64,000 bases of DNA from Ricinus communis. Its lineage: Eukaryota > Streptophyta > Magnoliopsida > Malpighiales > Euphorbiaceae. The stretch spans positions 1,116,001-1,180,000 of the forward strand of contig NC_063261.1 in NCBI RefSeq assembly GCF_019578655.1, in the 5' to 3' direction. How positions within the stretch are numbered: position 1 is the first letter of the stretch; every line of letters starts with the position of its first letter. Under the pieces are notes generated by a model. It searched no databases. It was not told the origin of the DNA and saw only the letters and a program-made list of their open reading frames with translations. The position numbers and the translations under genes were made by a program. Positions 23,641 to 34,522 of the stretch are shown piece after piece.

Positions 23641-24597
23641 CGTCAAATCTGCTGCAATAATCACAGGCAACTTTTCTGCCTCATCTAAAAATCCATAGCT
23701 TAAGTGCTTAGGTAACTCCTTCAATTATAAGACCGGGGGGTCCTCGAAAGAAGACTTTACCTTTTGCACTCCTGACCTGTCAAGAGAAAGAAATGGGTCA
23801 GTAGAATAGCTAGGCTCAATAGCCAACAAACTAGTGAGCTGCCAACACTTGCGTGTTGGAAAGCTCCTCCTCATCTCCTTGCAATGCTACCTACAAAGGA
23901 TCATCAAGCAATATTTCCTGCAAATGAGACTCAACCACATCATCCAGAATATCCACAAAGAACACAACATCATCATGGTTTAAAGAATGTCTCATAGTAG
24001 TAGCTAAGTTGAAGGTAATAGTCTCATCATCTACCCTAAGCTAAAGCTTTCCATCACAAACATCTATAACAACCTTAGATGTTGCAAGAAAAGATCTACC
24101 TAGGATCAAAGGCACAATATTCTCACATTCCATGTCCATAACTACAAAATCAAGAAAAATAAACTTGTCTACCTTAACAAGCACATCTTCAATAATACCC
24201 TTAGGAATCTTAACAGTCCTATCAGCTAACTGAATGCTCATCCTAGTGGGCTTAGGTTCACTCAAACCTAACATTTTAACAAACTAGTGGGCATCAAATT
24301 AATACTAGCTCCTAAATCAACCAATGCACCACTAATAGGCAAATCAATAATGTAAGGAACATTAAGACTCCCTAGATCTCTCTTTTTGAGTGGCAGCTTG
24401 TTCTGAAGAATAGTTGAACACTCCTCATTCAGAGTCACTAGTCCCAAATCCTCCAGCTTCCTTTTATTGCTCAAGATTTCCTTTAAGAATTTGGCATACT
24501 TCGGCATCTGCGAAATAGCCTCAACAAAAGGTAGGTTAATACGCAGTTGTTTAAACAAGTGAAGGAACTTACCAAACTACTTATCAACCTTCTCCTG
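23641..24597 (-). pseudogene. B protease and spacer, broken
   Basis: The frame 24558-24268 keeps the aspartic protease active site VDLGASINLMP after NVPYIIDLPISGAL. A frameshift near 24268 moves the rest to another frame (24274-24041), with RMSIQLADRTVKIPKGIIED and VPLILGRSFLATSKVVIDV. The spacer to RT reads ILDDVVESHLQEILLDDPL and LPKHLSYGFLDEAEKLPVII, with several stops. The active site itself is intact, unlike in A. Confidence 0.85.
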
Positions 24598-26243
24598 CTT
24601 AAGTCAAGCAGGGTAGGGGACTGGTGGCTAGTACTCTCTCACATGGCTCTTCTGCTTGTCTTCCACTTTCTCTACTTCTATCACCTCAGGCTCTAGCTCC
24701 TTTCTAGCTGGCTCATCTTGCATAGAAACATCATCATCATCAGCTAATGGTAAATAACTAGATAATTGCTTACCTGATCGCAAGGTGATAGCCTTGCAAT
24801 GCTCCCTCGGGTTTGAATCTGTAGTGCTAGGAAGCGCTCCTTGTTGGCTCTCAAACAACATCTTAGAAATCTGCCCAATCTAACTCTTCAAGTTCTAAAT
24901 GGACGTCTGCTAATTTCTAAGAGAACTGTCAGTCTGCTGGAACCTTATCTCAGTAGACGTGACAAACTTCATCATCAGCTCCTCCAAGTTAGATTTCTTC
25001 TCGGCTGGTGGAGGAAGCTATGATGGTCTAGCCTGCTGCTGCTGCTGTGGTGGCTGCTGATGCAATCTCTGAAAGCCTGGTGGACCTTGGGCATTGTTAT
25101 TTCTCCGACCGAAGTTTGGATGATTATGCCACCCTAGGTTGTAAGTGTTGTTGTACGGGTTCCTTTGCTGCTTCGGGCCATTACCCATATAATCTACCTG
25201 CTCAAGGTCAGTGGATAAAACAAAAGAGGAAGAAGGAACATAAGTACTAGCAAACAAACCTCCCGTATTACAGTTCACACTGAAATGCAGGCCACCGCAA
25301 AACTCACAGCTGCTCTAAGCTGCATAGGCTGGCATTTGAAGCTAGTCGATCTTCTTAGCCAATAGCTCTTCCTGAGCTGCCAAGGATGTAGAATCTAACT
25401 GATTGACCACTCCCTGCCTCACTGGTCGGCTCCTAGAAGACTACCACTGATAATTGTTCATGGCCATCTCCTTGATCAAGTTTTAAGCCTGCTCGGGCGT
25501 CTTACTGTTCAGCGCCCCTCCTCCTGCTGCATCAACCATCTATCTAGTAGCAAGGTTCAAACCACTATAAAATTTCTAAACCTGCATCCAGACTAGTAGA
25601 TCGTGGTGTGGACAACATCTCAACAAGTCCTTATACCTCTCCCAGGCATCATATATGCTCTCGTCGTCCATCTACATAAAAGAAGAAATGTCATTCCTCA
25701 ATATAGCAGTCTTAACTGGAGGAAAGTACTTGTAAAGAAATTTCCCAGCCAAGGAATTCTAAGTAGTGATAGTGTTCGGTGGAAGGGACTGCAGCAATCT
25801 CTTTGCTCTATCCCTCAAAGAAAATGGAAACAACCTCAGCCGAATGGCATCATCAATAGTTCCATTTATCTTGAAGGTATCACATATGTCCAAGAAGTTA
25901 GCAGTGTGAACGTTAGGATCCTCGCTCGGCAACCCTCCAAACTAAACACTATTCTGAACCATCTGAATCACATTTGGCTTGATTTTGAAGTTGTTAGCTG
26001 CCACCGGCGGTCTGAGTATACTCGTCTATATCCCAACCAATGATGGTCTAGCAAACTCGTACATCGTTTTGTTGCTTCTGCTGCAGCATTTCCATTGTGA
26101 TTCTCCATCCCTACTAGTCTATCAATAGGTATCTCAGCCTCAATCTCCTCCTCTACTGATTGCATACGCTTCCTTAAAAGTCTGAGGGATTACTTTGGAT
26201 CAGACAAAGGCTCTACAAGATCAGAGCTAGAGCTCGTGGTCAT
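24598..26243 (-). pseudogene. B gag, broken
   Basis: It starts at ATG 26243 (MTTSSSSDLVEPLSDPK). Gag core pieces follow in several frames ([54 protein letters not shown]). The zinc knuckle SSCEFCGGLHFSVNC is intact near 25320-25275. Then come the NHPNFGRRNNNAQGPPGF segment, a Gln-rich run at about 25030-25060, and EHCKAITLRSGKQLSS near 24780. Stops are mainly TAG in place of Gln or Trp. Confidence 0.85.
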
Positions 26244-26396
26244 AAACTACCTAAAATGGACATCACAACCAACAAGGAAAGAATAATGAATAAATGAAAT
26301 AAAAATAAAAAGAATAAAATATACAGAAAACAAAGAATGAAAGAATAGTGGCTAAATTAACACAGGAACAATTCACTTTAGTTCACCGTTGCAAAG

Positions 26397-26414
26397 TCCT
26401 TAGCAACGACGCCA
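26397..26414 (-). other. B primer-binding site, tRNA-Asp type
   Basis: On the - strand it reads TGGCGTCGTTGCTAAGGA, 6 bases after the LTR end at 26421. It matches the tRNA-Asp complement TGGCGCCGTTGCCGGGGA at 14 of 18 positions. Confidence 0.75.
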
Positions 26415-26420
26415 AATACT

Positions 26421-27737
26421 TTATGGGCTACTGATGCAACTATACCTAAGGCAGTGAACCTACTGATATAGTCTAGCACTAATGGTGAGTATCAAGGTCG
26501 TATCCCCTAGGGAACGGGTGAACCTAAAGCTACTACTGTACTAAGTGTTATCTAACCTTAAGCAAATAGTGAAAGGTCAACTAAATTGTAAACTAGAAAT
26601 GATGAAATGCAAAAGTAAAATGCCAAACAAACTGAAAAGATAATGAAGCAAACACAGGAAGAAAGCAAACCCAAAGAGGACCTATTTGCGATGGAATTAC
26701 TAAAGGTGATTATCTTGATTACTCGTGTCTGAATCCTAGAATGAACTCGGATCCTCTCTCGAGCTCACCGAGTTCCTAACTCTGGAAACTAAATGCTGGA
26801 ATCTCTGCCTAACATTTAATCTCAAAACAACATTAAGATTTGATTCAAGTTTATTAAGAGTTGTTTATCCTTAATTCGGCTAGCCAATTAACCTTATCTC
26901 TAAGTGTTATTAACCAGTTCTTACATAATCAAGTTCCAATTGTTTAACGAATTTCTCAATACCAATTAAACAATCCAAGCAACATTCAACTTAATGTCTC
27001 AAGTAAAATGAAGCAAACTTTTATTACTGAAAAGCAAGAAGGATTACAAATTGGTAATCTAATAATCAAAACAAATAAAAAATAATTCATCAACAATAGG
27101 AACCCCAATGGGTTCGTCAGCTCTAGCTACTCATACACATAAAAAACATAACTAGAAGAGAACAAAAATAGAAATGAAGTTGGAACATGTACACCCTTCT
27201 CTCGAATCAAAGTGGACAGCGCCAAAATCAGATTGAATGCTTCAGAATCCATCTCCTCGATCTCTCAAACAAGCTTGAATCTCCTCTAATCCGTCTTTCA
27301 ATATGTGAAAATGGTCTCCCAAGGTCGGTCACCAAGAAGTCTGAAAGGTAAGGTCACTGGCAAAGAGTCTCGAGAATCGAATCGAACCCTTTCTCAAAAC
27401 TGACTCATATATATAGGAAATGCATGCACGGCCCGTGCTTGATGCACAAGCCATGCACTAGCCTTAAAAAACACAGTACTCCTAGAAAAATGACTATGTT
27501 GCCCTCCCTTGAGCATAGGCCATGCCACGGGCCGTGCCATGGCCTGAAATCCACTCGGAAGTCTTGTTTAGGCCTTGAAGTCCTTCTGTTTTTCTCCAGA
27601 AATGATGCTGGGAATCCAAATAACCTGAAAACACAAATAGATACCCAGTGTGGTGAATCTAGCATAAAAATGACTCCAATACATGCATAAACATGGATAA
27701 ATGAAGCATAAAAACATGTATGGAATGCAACACTTAA
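26421..27737 (-). repeat. B 5' LTR
   Basis: Nearly the same as 13563-14878. Its ends are changed: it reads TTAAGTGTTGC at the start and CCCATAA at the end on the - strand, where the other LTR has TGATGTG and CCCATCA. The exact gttgc duplication next to it fixes the boundary all the same. The word cluster (gcacggcccgtgc, gccacgggccgtgccatgg) lies at 27424-27543. Confidence 0.9.
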
Positions 27738-27742
27738 GTTGC

Positions 27743-28840
27743 CTGTCATTCTAGCAGCGGACTTGACACCCGAGGAGAGGGAGATGACTTTGGCCGCTCT
27801 TAGGAAGTACTAGAAGGTGTTTGCTTGGAAAATTACTGACATTCCTTGGATTAGTCCTAGCTATGGCTCGCACAAGATCCTTGTGAAGGATAGTTACAAG
27901 CTATTGGTGCAACCACAGAGCAGACTGAACCTGAACATGAAGGAAGTAGTTAAAAAGGAGGTGATTAAACTTCTTGATGCATGTTTGATTTACCCTATCT
28001 CTAATAGTTCCTAGGTTAGTCCTCTACAGGTGGTTCCCAAGAAGGAAGGTATGACTATGTTAAAAATGAGAAGGATGAGCTTATATCAACTAGAACGGTA
28101 ATGAGTTTTCGAGTGTACATAGATTACAGGAGACTAAATGATGCCACTCGAAAGGACCATTTTCCCCTTCCTTTTATTAACCAAATGTTGGAAAGGTTGT
28201 CTAGACGTATGTTTTACTATTTTCTAGATGGTTTTTCAGGTTACTTCCAGATTCCCATTGCACTTGAGGACCAAGAGAAGACAACCTTTACTTGCCTGTA
28301 TGGTACGTTTGCTTATAGGAGGATGCCATTCAGATTTTGCGATGCACCTGCGACTTTTTAGAGGTGTATGATGGCGATCTTCCACGACATGATTGAGGAG
28401 TCCATGGGGGTCTTTATGAATAATTTTTATGTATCTGGTAACTACTTCACTCACTGCTGCATTTTTATGAGCATTGTGTGGATGCTAACCTAGTTCTTAA
28501 TTGGGAAAAGTGTCATTTTATGGTTAGGGAAGGTATAATTTTGGGGCATAAAATTTCACAGGAGGGGATGGAGGTCGATAGGGCCAAGGTGGACACTATT
28601 GCTAAATTACCCCCACCTAGTTCAGTTAAGGTTGTAGGAGCTTCTTAGGTCATGCAGGTTTCTATAGAAGGTTTATTAAGGACTTCTCTAAGATTGCTAG
28701 ACCTTTAACTCAATTGCTTTGTAGAGGATGCACCTTTTGTATTTTCTGATGATTGTTTGTAGGCTTTTGAGTTGCTGAAGGAGACACTAACCACAACGCC
28801 AATTATAGTTTCACCTAATTGGGAGCTAGCATTTTGAGCT
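27743..28840 (+). pseudogene. A reverse transcriptase, active site changed
   Basis: It resumes directly after element B with PVILAADLTPEE. TAG stops replace Gln at 27811 and 28359 and Trp at 28012. RT motifs are FRVYIDYRRLNDATRKDHF, YFLDGFSGYFQIPIALEDQE and YGTFAYRRMPF. The catalytic FMDDF box reads FMNNF (near 28420), both Asp codons having become AAT, so the enzyme would be inactive. Later motifs lie in other frames (HCHFMV-like near 28510, SFLGHAGFYRRFIKDFSKIA near 28640-28700). Confidence 0.9.
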
Positions 28841-30527
28841 TATATGCGATGCTAGTGATTTTGTAGTTAGAGCTGTTTTAAGATAGAGGAGAGATAAGAG
28901 GTCCAACCAATCTATTATGCTAGCAAGACATTGACTAATGCCCAAGAGCACTACACCACCACTGAAAAAGAGCTTCTAGCTGTTGTTTTTTGCATTTGGC
29001 AAGTTCAGATCTTATTTGGTGCTATCAAAGACAATGGTCTACATGGACTATTTTGCACTCAGGTACTTGTTCAATAAGAATGATGCAAAGCCTAGACTCA
29101 TTCATTGGATTTTGTTATTGCAGGAGTTCGATATTGAGATCAAGGATAAGAAAAGTGTTGAGAACTTGGCAGTAAACCACCTTTCTAGGCTAGAAAACCT
29201 GACTTTGGAGGCACTTGATGACAATTTTCAGGATGAGTTCTTATGCTCAGTTGAAGTTAGTTCTGATATCCCTTGGTCTTCTGATTTTGTAAACTATCCA
29301 ATTGCTAAAGTGCTTCTGAAGGGTATGACATTTCAACAAAAGAAGAAATTCTTTTCTGAATTGAAATACTACATTTGGAAGGACCCTTTCTTGTTCAGAG
29401 TTTGTGCATATTAGGTTATTCGGCAATGTGTATATGGGGGGGAGATCCTCCAGATTTTGAGGCATTGCCATGAAGGACCAATGGGAGGTCATCAAGCTGC
29501 AAATCACACAGCTAGGAAGGTGCTAGATTCTAGATTCTACTGACCAACGATCTTTAGAGATGCTAGAGCATTTGTTCAGGTATGTGATGCATGCCAAAGA
29601 TTAGGTAACAACTCTGCTCGTGATGAGATGCCCAAAACGAGCATTCAAGCTATTGAGATTTTTGATGTTTGGGGCATCAATTTCATGAGACCCTTTCCTT
29701 CTTCCTATGGTAATCAATACATTTTGGTTGCTATTGAGTACTTTTCTAAGTGGCCAGAAGCGCAAGCTTTTCCCATTAATGATGCTAGGGTAGTTACGAG
29801 ATTCCTCAAAAGACTATTTACTAGGTTCGAAACACCTAGGGCTCTTATTAGTGATAGGGGGACTCATTCTTCTAATGCCCAGTTAGAAAAGGCGCTTAAA
29901 TGCTACGGTGTATCACAGAGGTTTTCTACACCCTATCACCCACAAACTAATGGGCAAGTGGAGGATACTAATAGGGGTTTGAAATAGATTCTAGAGAAAA
30001 CTATAGGAGTGAGTAGGAAAGACTGGGCATTTAGGACGGCCTATCGTACTTCAACTGGTTTTACACCATATAGGCTAGTTTTTAGGAAAGCATGTCATTT
30101 GCTTGTTAAACTTGAGCATAAGGCATTGTGGGCTTTGAAAACTTGCAATTTTAATATTGTTAATGCAGGTAAACATAGACAGTGGCAGCTTAACGAGTTG
30201 GATGAGCGATGCAATCAGGCATATGGCAACTCCTTAATCTACAAGGAGCATACCAAGAAGTGGCATGACAAGAGGCTAAGGAGCACCAAGGAGTTCCAAG
30301 TTGGGGATAATGTATTACTGTATAACTCACAACTCTGACTCTTTCCTGGGAAGCTAAAGAGCCATTAGTCATGACCGTTCACCGTCCAACAAGTTTTCCC
30401 ATATGGCATAGTGGAGTTGGACCATCAAGAGAAGGGAAATTTTAAGGTCAATAGGCATAGGTTGAAGCATTACTATGGTGATTCATTGGAGCTTGAAGAG
30501 CGAGTCAACCTTGTATTGCATCAATAA
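28841..30527 (+). pseudogene. A RNase H and integrase, broken
   Basis: RNase H begins with a shifted frame of ICDASDFVV near 28845 and continues with [20 protein letters not shown]. Integrase shows the zinc region ([31 protein letters not shown]), core Asp residues in FDVWGINFM and [10 protein letters not shown], and HPQTNGQVE with the catalytic Glu. The C-terminus is VGDNVLLYNSQL, FPYGIVELDHQEKGNFKVNR. Stops: TAG at 29412 and 29985 (Gln positions) and TGA at 30336 (Arg). The frame ends with TAA at 30525. Confidence 0.9.
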
Positions 30528-30779
30528 GATAGCTCAAGCATTATGAGTCCAGCTAAATGACTCGAGACACAAAAGGAAGTGCTTTTGGGAGGCACCCTAA
30601 CTTTTATTTTATGTTTTTGACATGTTGATCATTGGTTTTAGGACATTTTCTTAGTTTTAGTCTTCATTTTTAGTTAATTTTTGAGTTTCATATGCCATTT
30701 GAGTATTTTGAGATATGTGGAAGGTAACTTGAATGGTTGACTATTGAAAATTGCAAGAAATTACGCGTGAAAAAGTGAT

Positions 30780-31102
30780 GGAAATGAATTTTGGGTTTCA
30801 GCACGGTCTTGGCGGTTCAGCATGCTCCAGGAGCACACCAGTGCTTATCAGCATGGGCGTGTTGTCGGCAACCAAACTGTGTTGAGAGAAAAATTGGACT
30901 TCAGCATGTTTTTCGTGAATAACACAGGCTGTTAACATGTCTGTGTCATGTAACACACTTGTGTTGAGGGCACCCATACCGTCTCGAGTAAAAATAAGAA
31001 TTCGACACGTTTTTCATTCTTTTCTCCCTTCGCGCGTATACGCCGACATCCTCTCCCTCTTTTCTGTCATTTTTCAAGTGTTCTCCGACAAATCAAGTAA
31101 GT
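30780..31102 (+). promoter_or_regulatory. A palindrome cluster and CT-rich leader of post-pol gene
   Basis: From 30799 to 30965 the A-family words (cagcacggtc, agcatgctcc, catgggcgtgtt, aacacacttgtgttg) are packed together in otherwise AT-rich DNA. A CT-rich leader follows (31010-31090), ending at a strong donor-like site GTAAGT at 31097. Element B has the same order. An internal promoter is an inference; a convincing TATA box is not visible (taaaaataag at about 30990 is a weak candidate). Confidence 0.4.
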
Positions 31103-31628
31103 TTCTTCCCTTAACCTTGTTCATTATTCCATTTTGTTATGTGATTCTACTCTTTTCTTTAATTCCTTTAGTTATTTCTGTAATTTTTTGGTATTATTTC
31201 TTATTTTCATTAATTTGTTTGTTAATTTTCTTATTTCTTGCTTTTCTTTTAATTTTGATTTGCTATTATTTCTTTATTATACTTTATTTGTTTTATTGTT
31301 CATATTCTTGATTTCTTCTTTTTGCCTTTGAATTGCCCTATTGCTGCTGTTTAATATGTTTAACTTGCTGGATTGTGAGCTAGTTTGGTGAATTAGTCAT
31401 TATGCTGCTGAATTGGAAATTGACTAATACAAGTGTGCTGAGAATGCATAATGCAAATGTTATGCTACTGTCATATTATGCTTTATAATTTTTTGCTACT
31501 TTGCTATGCTGAAATGTATTGAGATTGCATAATGTAGATGTGCTTGTGATGTTAAATTGCTGTTAAACTGCTACTGTTATTGTAATGGTTGTCTGTTTTG
31601 GCAAGAATTTTGATTAATTTCCATGTAG
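31097..31628 (+). other. Putative leader intron of the A post-pol gene
   Basis: Donor CAA|GTAAGT at 31097 and acceptor TTTCCATGTAG at 31628 enclose a T-rich, noncoding 532 bases. The ATG of the post-pol gene lies 5 bases after the acceptor. The T-rich short reading frames inside are not genes. Confidence 0.55.
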
Positions 31629-31633
31629 GTACT

Positions 31634-33040
31634 ATGGCTGGTTAGTAGGAGAGACCCCAGCAGAGGGGTGTCTGCAAGAGAAGGTGATTAGACCCATCTG
31701 AACTGCTTGCACCAACTGCACCTTTAGCACCTGGCCCACCTGTCCCTAGAGCTCCAGTTCCACCTCCAACTCTCACATGACACAGACTTTCATAGTTTCA
31801 AAACCCCACTCACGAGGCTCGTTACCAGCAGCTGCGGTCCAGGCAGCTAGGCTATGGTAGATGTATAGACTGGCATGCATTAGAGACAATTGGCCTAGCT
31901 ACTGAAGTTCGAGAGTTACTTCAGACTCCACCTTTTGAGGCATTTTTAGCCATTATGGAGCCCACTTATAGAGAACTCACACTTGAGTTCGCCTCCACTT
32001 TCTTCCTTCAAGCGCATATCAAGGACTGGCCCCAGCCAGAGGCCATTTCATTTCGGTTAGGGCGACAGAGTTGCATGATGAGTATTCCCAGTTTGGTGTT
32101 GCACTTGGCCTCATGACCAGGCGACTATAGATTCAGATGATTTCAGAAGTTCATTATACAACCCGAGAGTTTCTTTTAATAAGGCCTGGGAGATCATCTC
32201 AGAGGGGGGCGAGCCTTACTACCCGAGCAAACCCAAAGCATCCAGCCTCTCTGATAACCTTAGATATCTTCACTCCCTGCTTGCATATACATTAACAAGT
32301 CGAGTGGACAGTTTTAGAGTGGTCACCGAGCCTGATGTATTATGTATATGGGTGTGTTAGCCAAGTAATGCAAAACTGTTACTAGAGACCCAAAGAAGAC
32401 TTTTATCTGTTTTGAACCTTGTGACACCAAGATTGCTCAGAGGATGGAGCTACTGGATAGAGCTTTGTTAGATGAGTTGACACTAGTTGGCGATATGACC
32501 CCTGCTAGTGTCTCTTCTATGCAGCATATGAGGATGGTCACCTGGAGGACAGGGCCCTTGGGGCCAGAGTACAGACTTATTCGTTCGATAGCCCGGGCAG
32601 CTCGGGAGGAGCAGGGGGAGCACCTCAGACCTATGGATATTCCTGGCACCTCCCCACCTTCATCTTCATCAGCTCCTCAGCCATCTAGTGTGCAGATTGA
32701 TGAGCTGACTGCAAGATTTGATTGGATCACTGACATGCAGCAACAGCACACATATAGATTTGAGAGGTTCAAGTAGGAGGTTAGAGCGTAGCTCCAGCAC
32801 TTTGAGGATACGCAGAGGCAGCAGTTCCAACACTTTGATACTCAGCAGTGGCAGATTCTGGATTTGCTACAGAGGCAGTTGGCCCAGAGGGACAGGATAG
32901 AGGCAGCCTTGCAACATAATAGGATGGATGATATTGACTTTGCTGACTTTGATGAGTTTTTTCCACCTCCAGCAGCTGATGATGCACCTCTAGTGAACCC
33001 ACCACCTCCACCACCGCCACCAGCTCAACAGGAATCGTAG
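31634..33040 (+). pseudogene. A post-pol gene (Athila ORF-1/env-position protein), broken
   Basis: The ATG follows an acceptor-like site. The frame has early stops (31643, 31646), then the Pro-rich region and RCIDWHALETIGLATEVREL and PTYRELTLEFASTFFLQAH, the same landmarks as in B. A frameshift near 32060 follows, then QRMELLDRALLDELTLVGDM and SSMQHMRMVTWRTG. The tail is Gln-rich and probably coiled-coil (QHFEDTQRQQFQHFDTQQ), then DDIDFADFDEFFPPP, and it ends at TAG 33038 after a Pro run. The role of this protein in Athila elements is not known; it sits where retroviruses have env, but no membrane segment is visible. Confidence 0.75.
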
Positions 33041-34522
33041 GGCAGTATCTCTTCATGTTTATCTCTTTTGCTTTTTGTACTTATTATGCTACTTCCCAAC
33101 TCCTTTACATTGCGGACAGTGTGTCCTTCAAGTTTGGGGTGGGTAAGCTTATTTTGGGTTTTCTTTTCTTTTTATGTTTTCCAATTGTGTTTATTGTACT
33201 ATTGATTATGTATATATTCAGGATACTTAGGATGTTTATTAGCGTTTTGTTTATCTTAGAAAGATTGATAGTTATGATTATGAGTATGTGATTTTTCCTT
33301 GTTGTTTATTGCTTTTGGAATAGTATTGAGCATTTTTAGTTTATCATTATGGCTGGGTTAAACCAGTGTTCCCTAACCATTCTTTAAGTTAGTAATTTGA
33401 ATTTCATTAGTTGTTATGTTTTGTGTATGACGATTTGATTGATGGTATTTGGACACCTTATGCAAATGTACACACTTGAATTGTGAGTTTTTGAACCTAA
33501 GTGAACATACACCATAAATGCTCCTTTCTTCTTGTTTGAGTGTGCATTGTATTCTCCTTATTTCTCGAACTTGCTCAATAATGCTTGTTGAGGTCATATG
33601 AACAATCAAATGTTATGAAATGATAAGGGCACTTAGGATTCAGCATTATAGCCAAAATCCAACATGTAAATATTTTCCATTAGTTAGCCAAGTTTGAGCC
33701 TATCCACTTTCTTCAATTTTACCATTTTTGCTTTATCATCATACTTTGTTAAGCCTTTCATTTGTTAATTCCTACCCTATTTCTAGAATTTTTGCAATGT
33801 GTTCATTGAGTTATTGGATAAAATGCCGATTTTATTTGTACTTTGAATTCTTAAGTCCCTCAAAAATTTGGTTTAGATGCTCCCTTCAACCCAAAATAAA
33901 AAAAATTTATTTTATTCCAAAAAAACAAACAGTACTTTATTGAGTATTTATTCATTCTTCACCTTTTGAGCATCTTGTTTTAGAGACTTGGGAACTATAG
34001 TGAATCTAATTATCTTTGTTTGGGATTTAGTCCTTTTTGAGATTTATGGGTAAAGCATTGCAAAAGTCCAAAAATTATTTACACCTCACTCCCAAATTTC
34101 CATATCTAAACCTAAGCCCCATTACAACCCTTGTGAAGACCCTTTGATTGTGATATTTGATTTTTTATAGTAGCGGAGATGGGATTTATGAGCAAGCCTA
34201 TAGTAAGTAAGTTGAATATAATTGCTTTGAGAGATTGATGACTACCTTTTAAACACCGAGTGCATAGAGTGATCCCTTGTGAGGCATATGGTTTCTTGAA
34301 TATTTGATGTTAAATGTACTATTTAATTTCTTCATCCACTAACATGATAATTACTCTTGTTTAAATTGCTAGTTTAGTTTTTGGTTGAGTTTCAATCTGG
34401 GATAGATTGAATGTTGCTTAATTATAGTCCAATGAATGAATTTTAAGGAGGGTTGATTGCATGATTATGATCTAAACTGTTGATTGCTTGAGGACAAGCA
34501 AAAACTTAAGTATGGGATGATT
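33041..34522 (+). other. A 3' noncoding region with two hairpin-PPT modules
   Basis: No gene. Module 1: hairpin CATTGCGGACAGTG (33108-33121) then CAAGTTTGGGGTGGGTAAG (33129-33147). Module 2: hairpin GCTTGAGGACAAGC (34486-34499) then AAGTATGGGATGATT (34508-34522) directly at the LTR. Between them lie GATAAGGGCACTTAGGATT (33622), TTAGCCAAGTTTGAGCCTA (about 33684), CCTAAGCCCCATTACAACC (34111) and GGGATTTATGAGCAAGCCTA (about 34182). All are shared with B and D in the same order. Confidence 0.7.

Larger units (their letters stand above)
13563..27737 (-). mobile_element. B: Athila-lineage Ty3/gypsy retrotransposon (contains a solo LTR)
   Basis: LTRs lie at 26421-27737 (5') and 13563-14878 (3'). 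The 5-bp target duplication gttgc at 13558-13562 and 27738-27742 is perfect, and element A's coding sequence joins across it. Without the solo LTR it is about 12.7 kb. Order on the - strand: LTR, PBS, gag, PR, RT, RNase H, INT, palindrome cluster, leader, intron-like stretch, post-pol gene, 3' noncoding region, PPT, LTR. The coding parts are less decayed than those of A, as expected for a younger insertion. Confidence 0.92.

Noticed and set aside
30937..31331. Hydrophobic frame of 124 codons that looks like a membrane protein
   Set aside because: It comes from T-rich intron-like DNA (Phe/Leu/Ile-rich by composition) between a donor and an acceptor site, and starts in the palindrome cluster.
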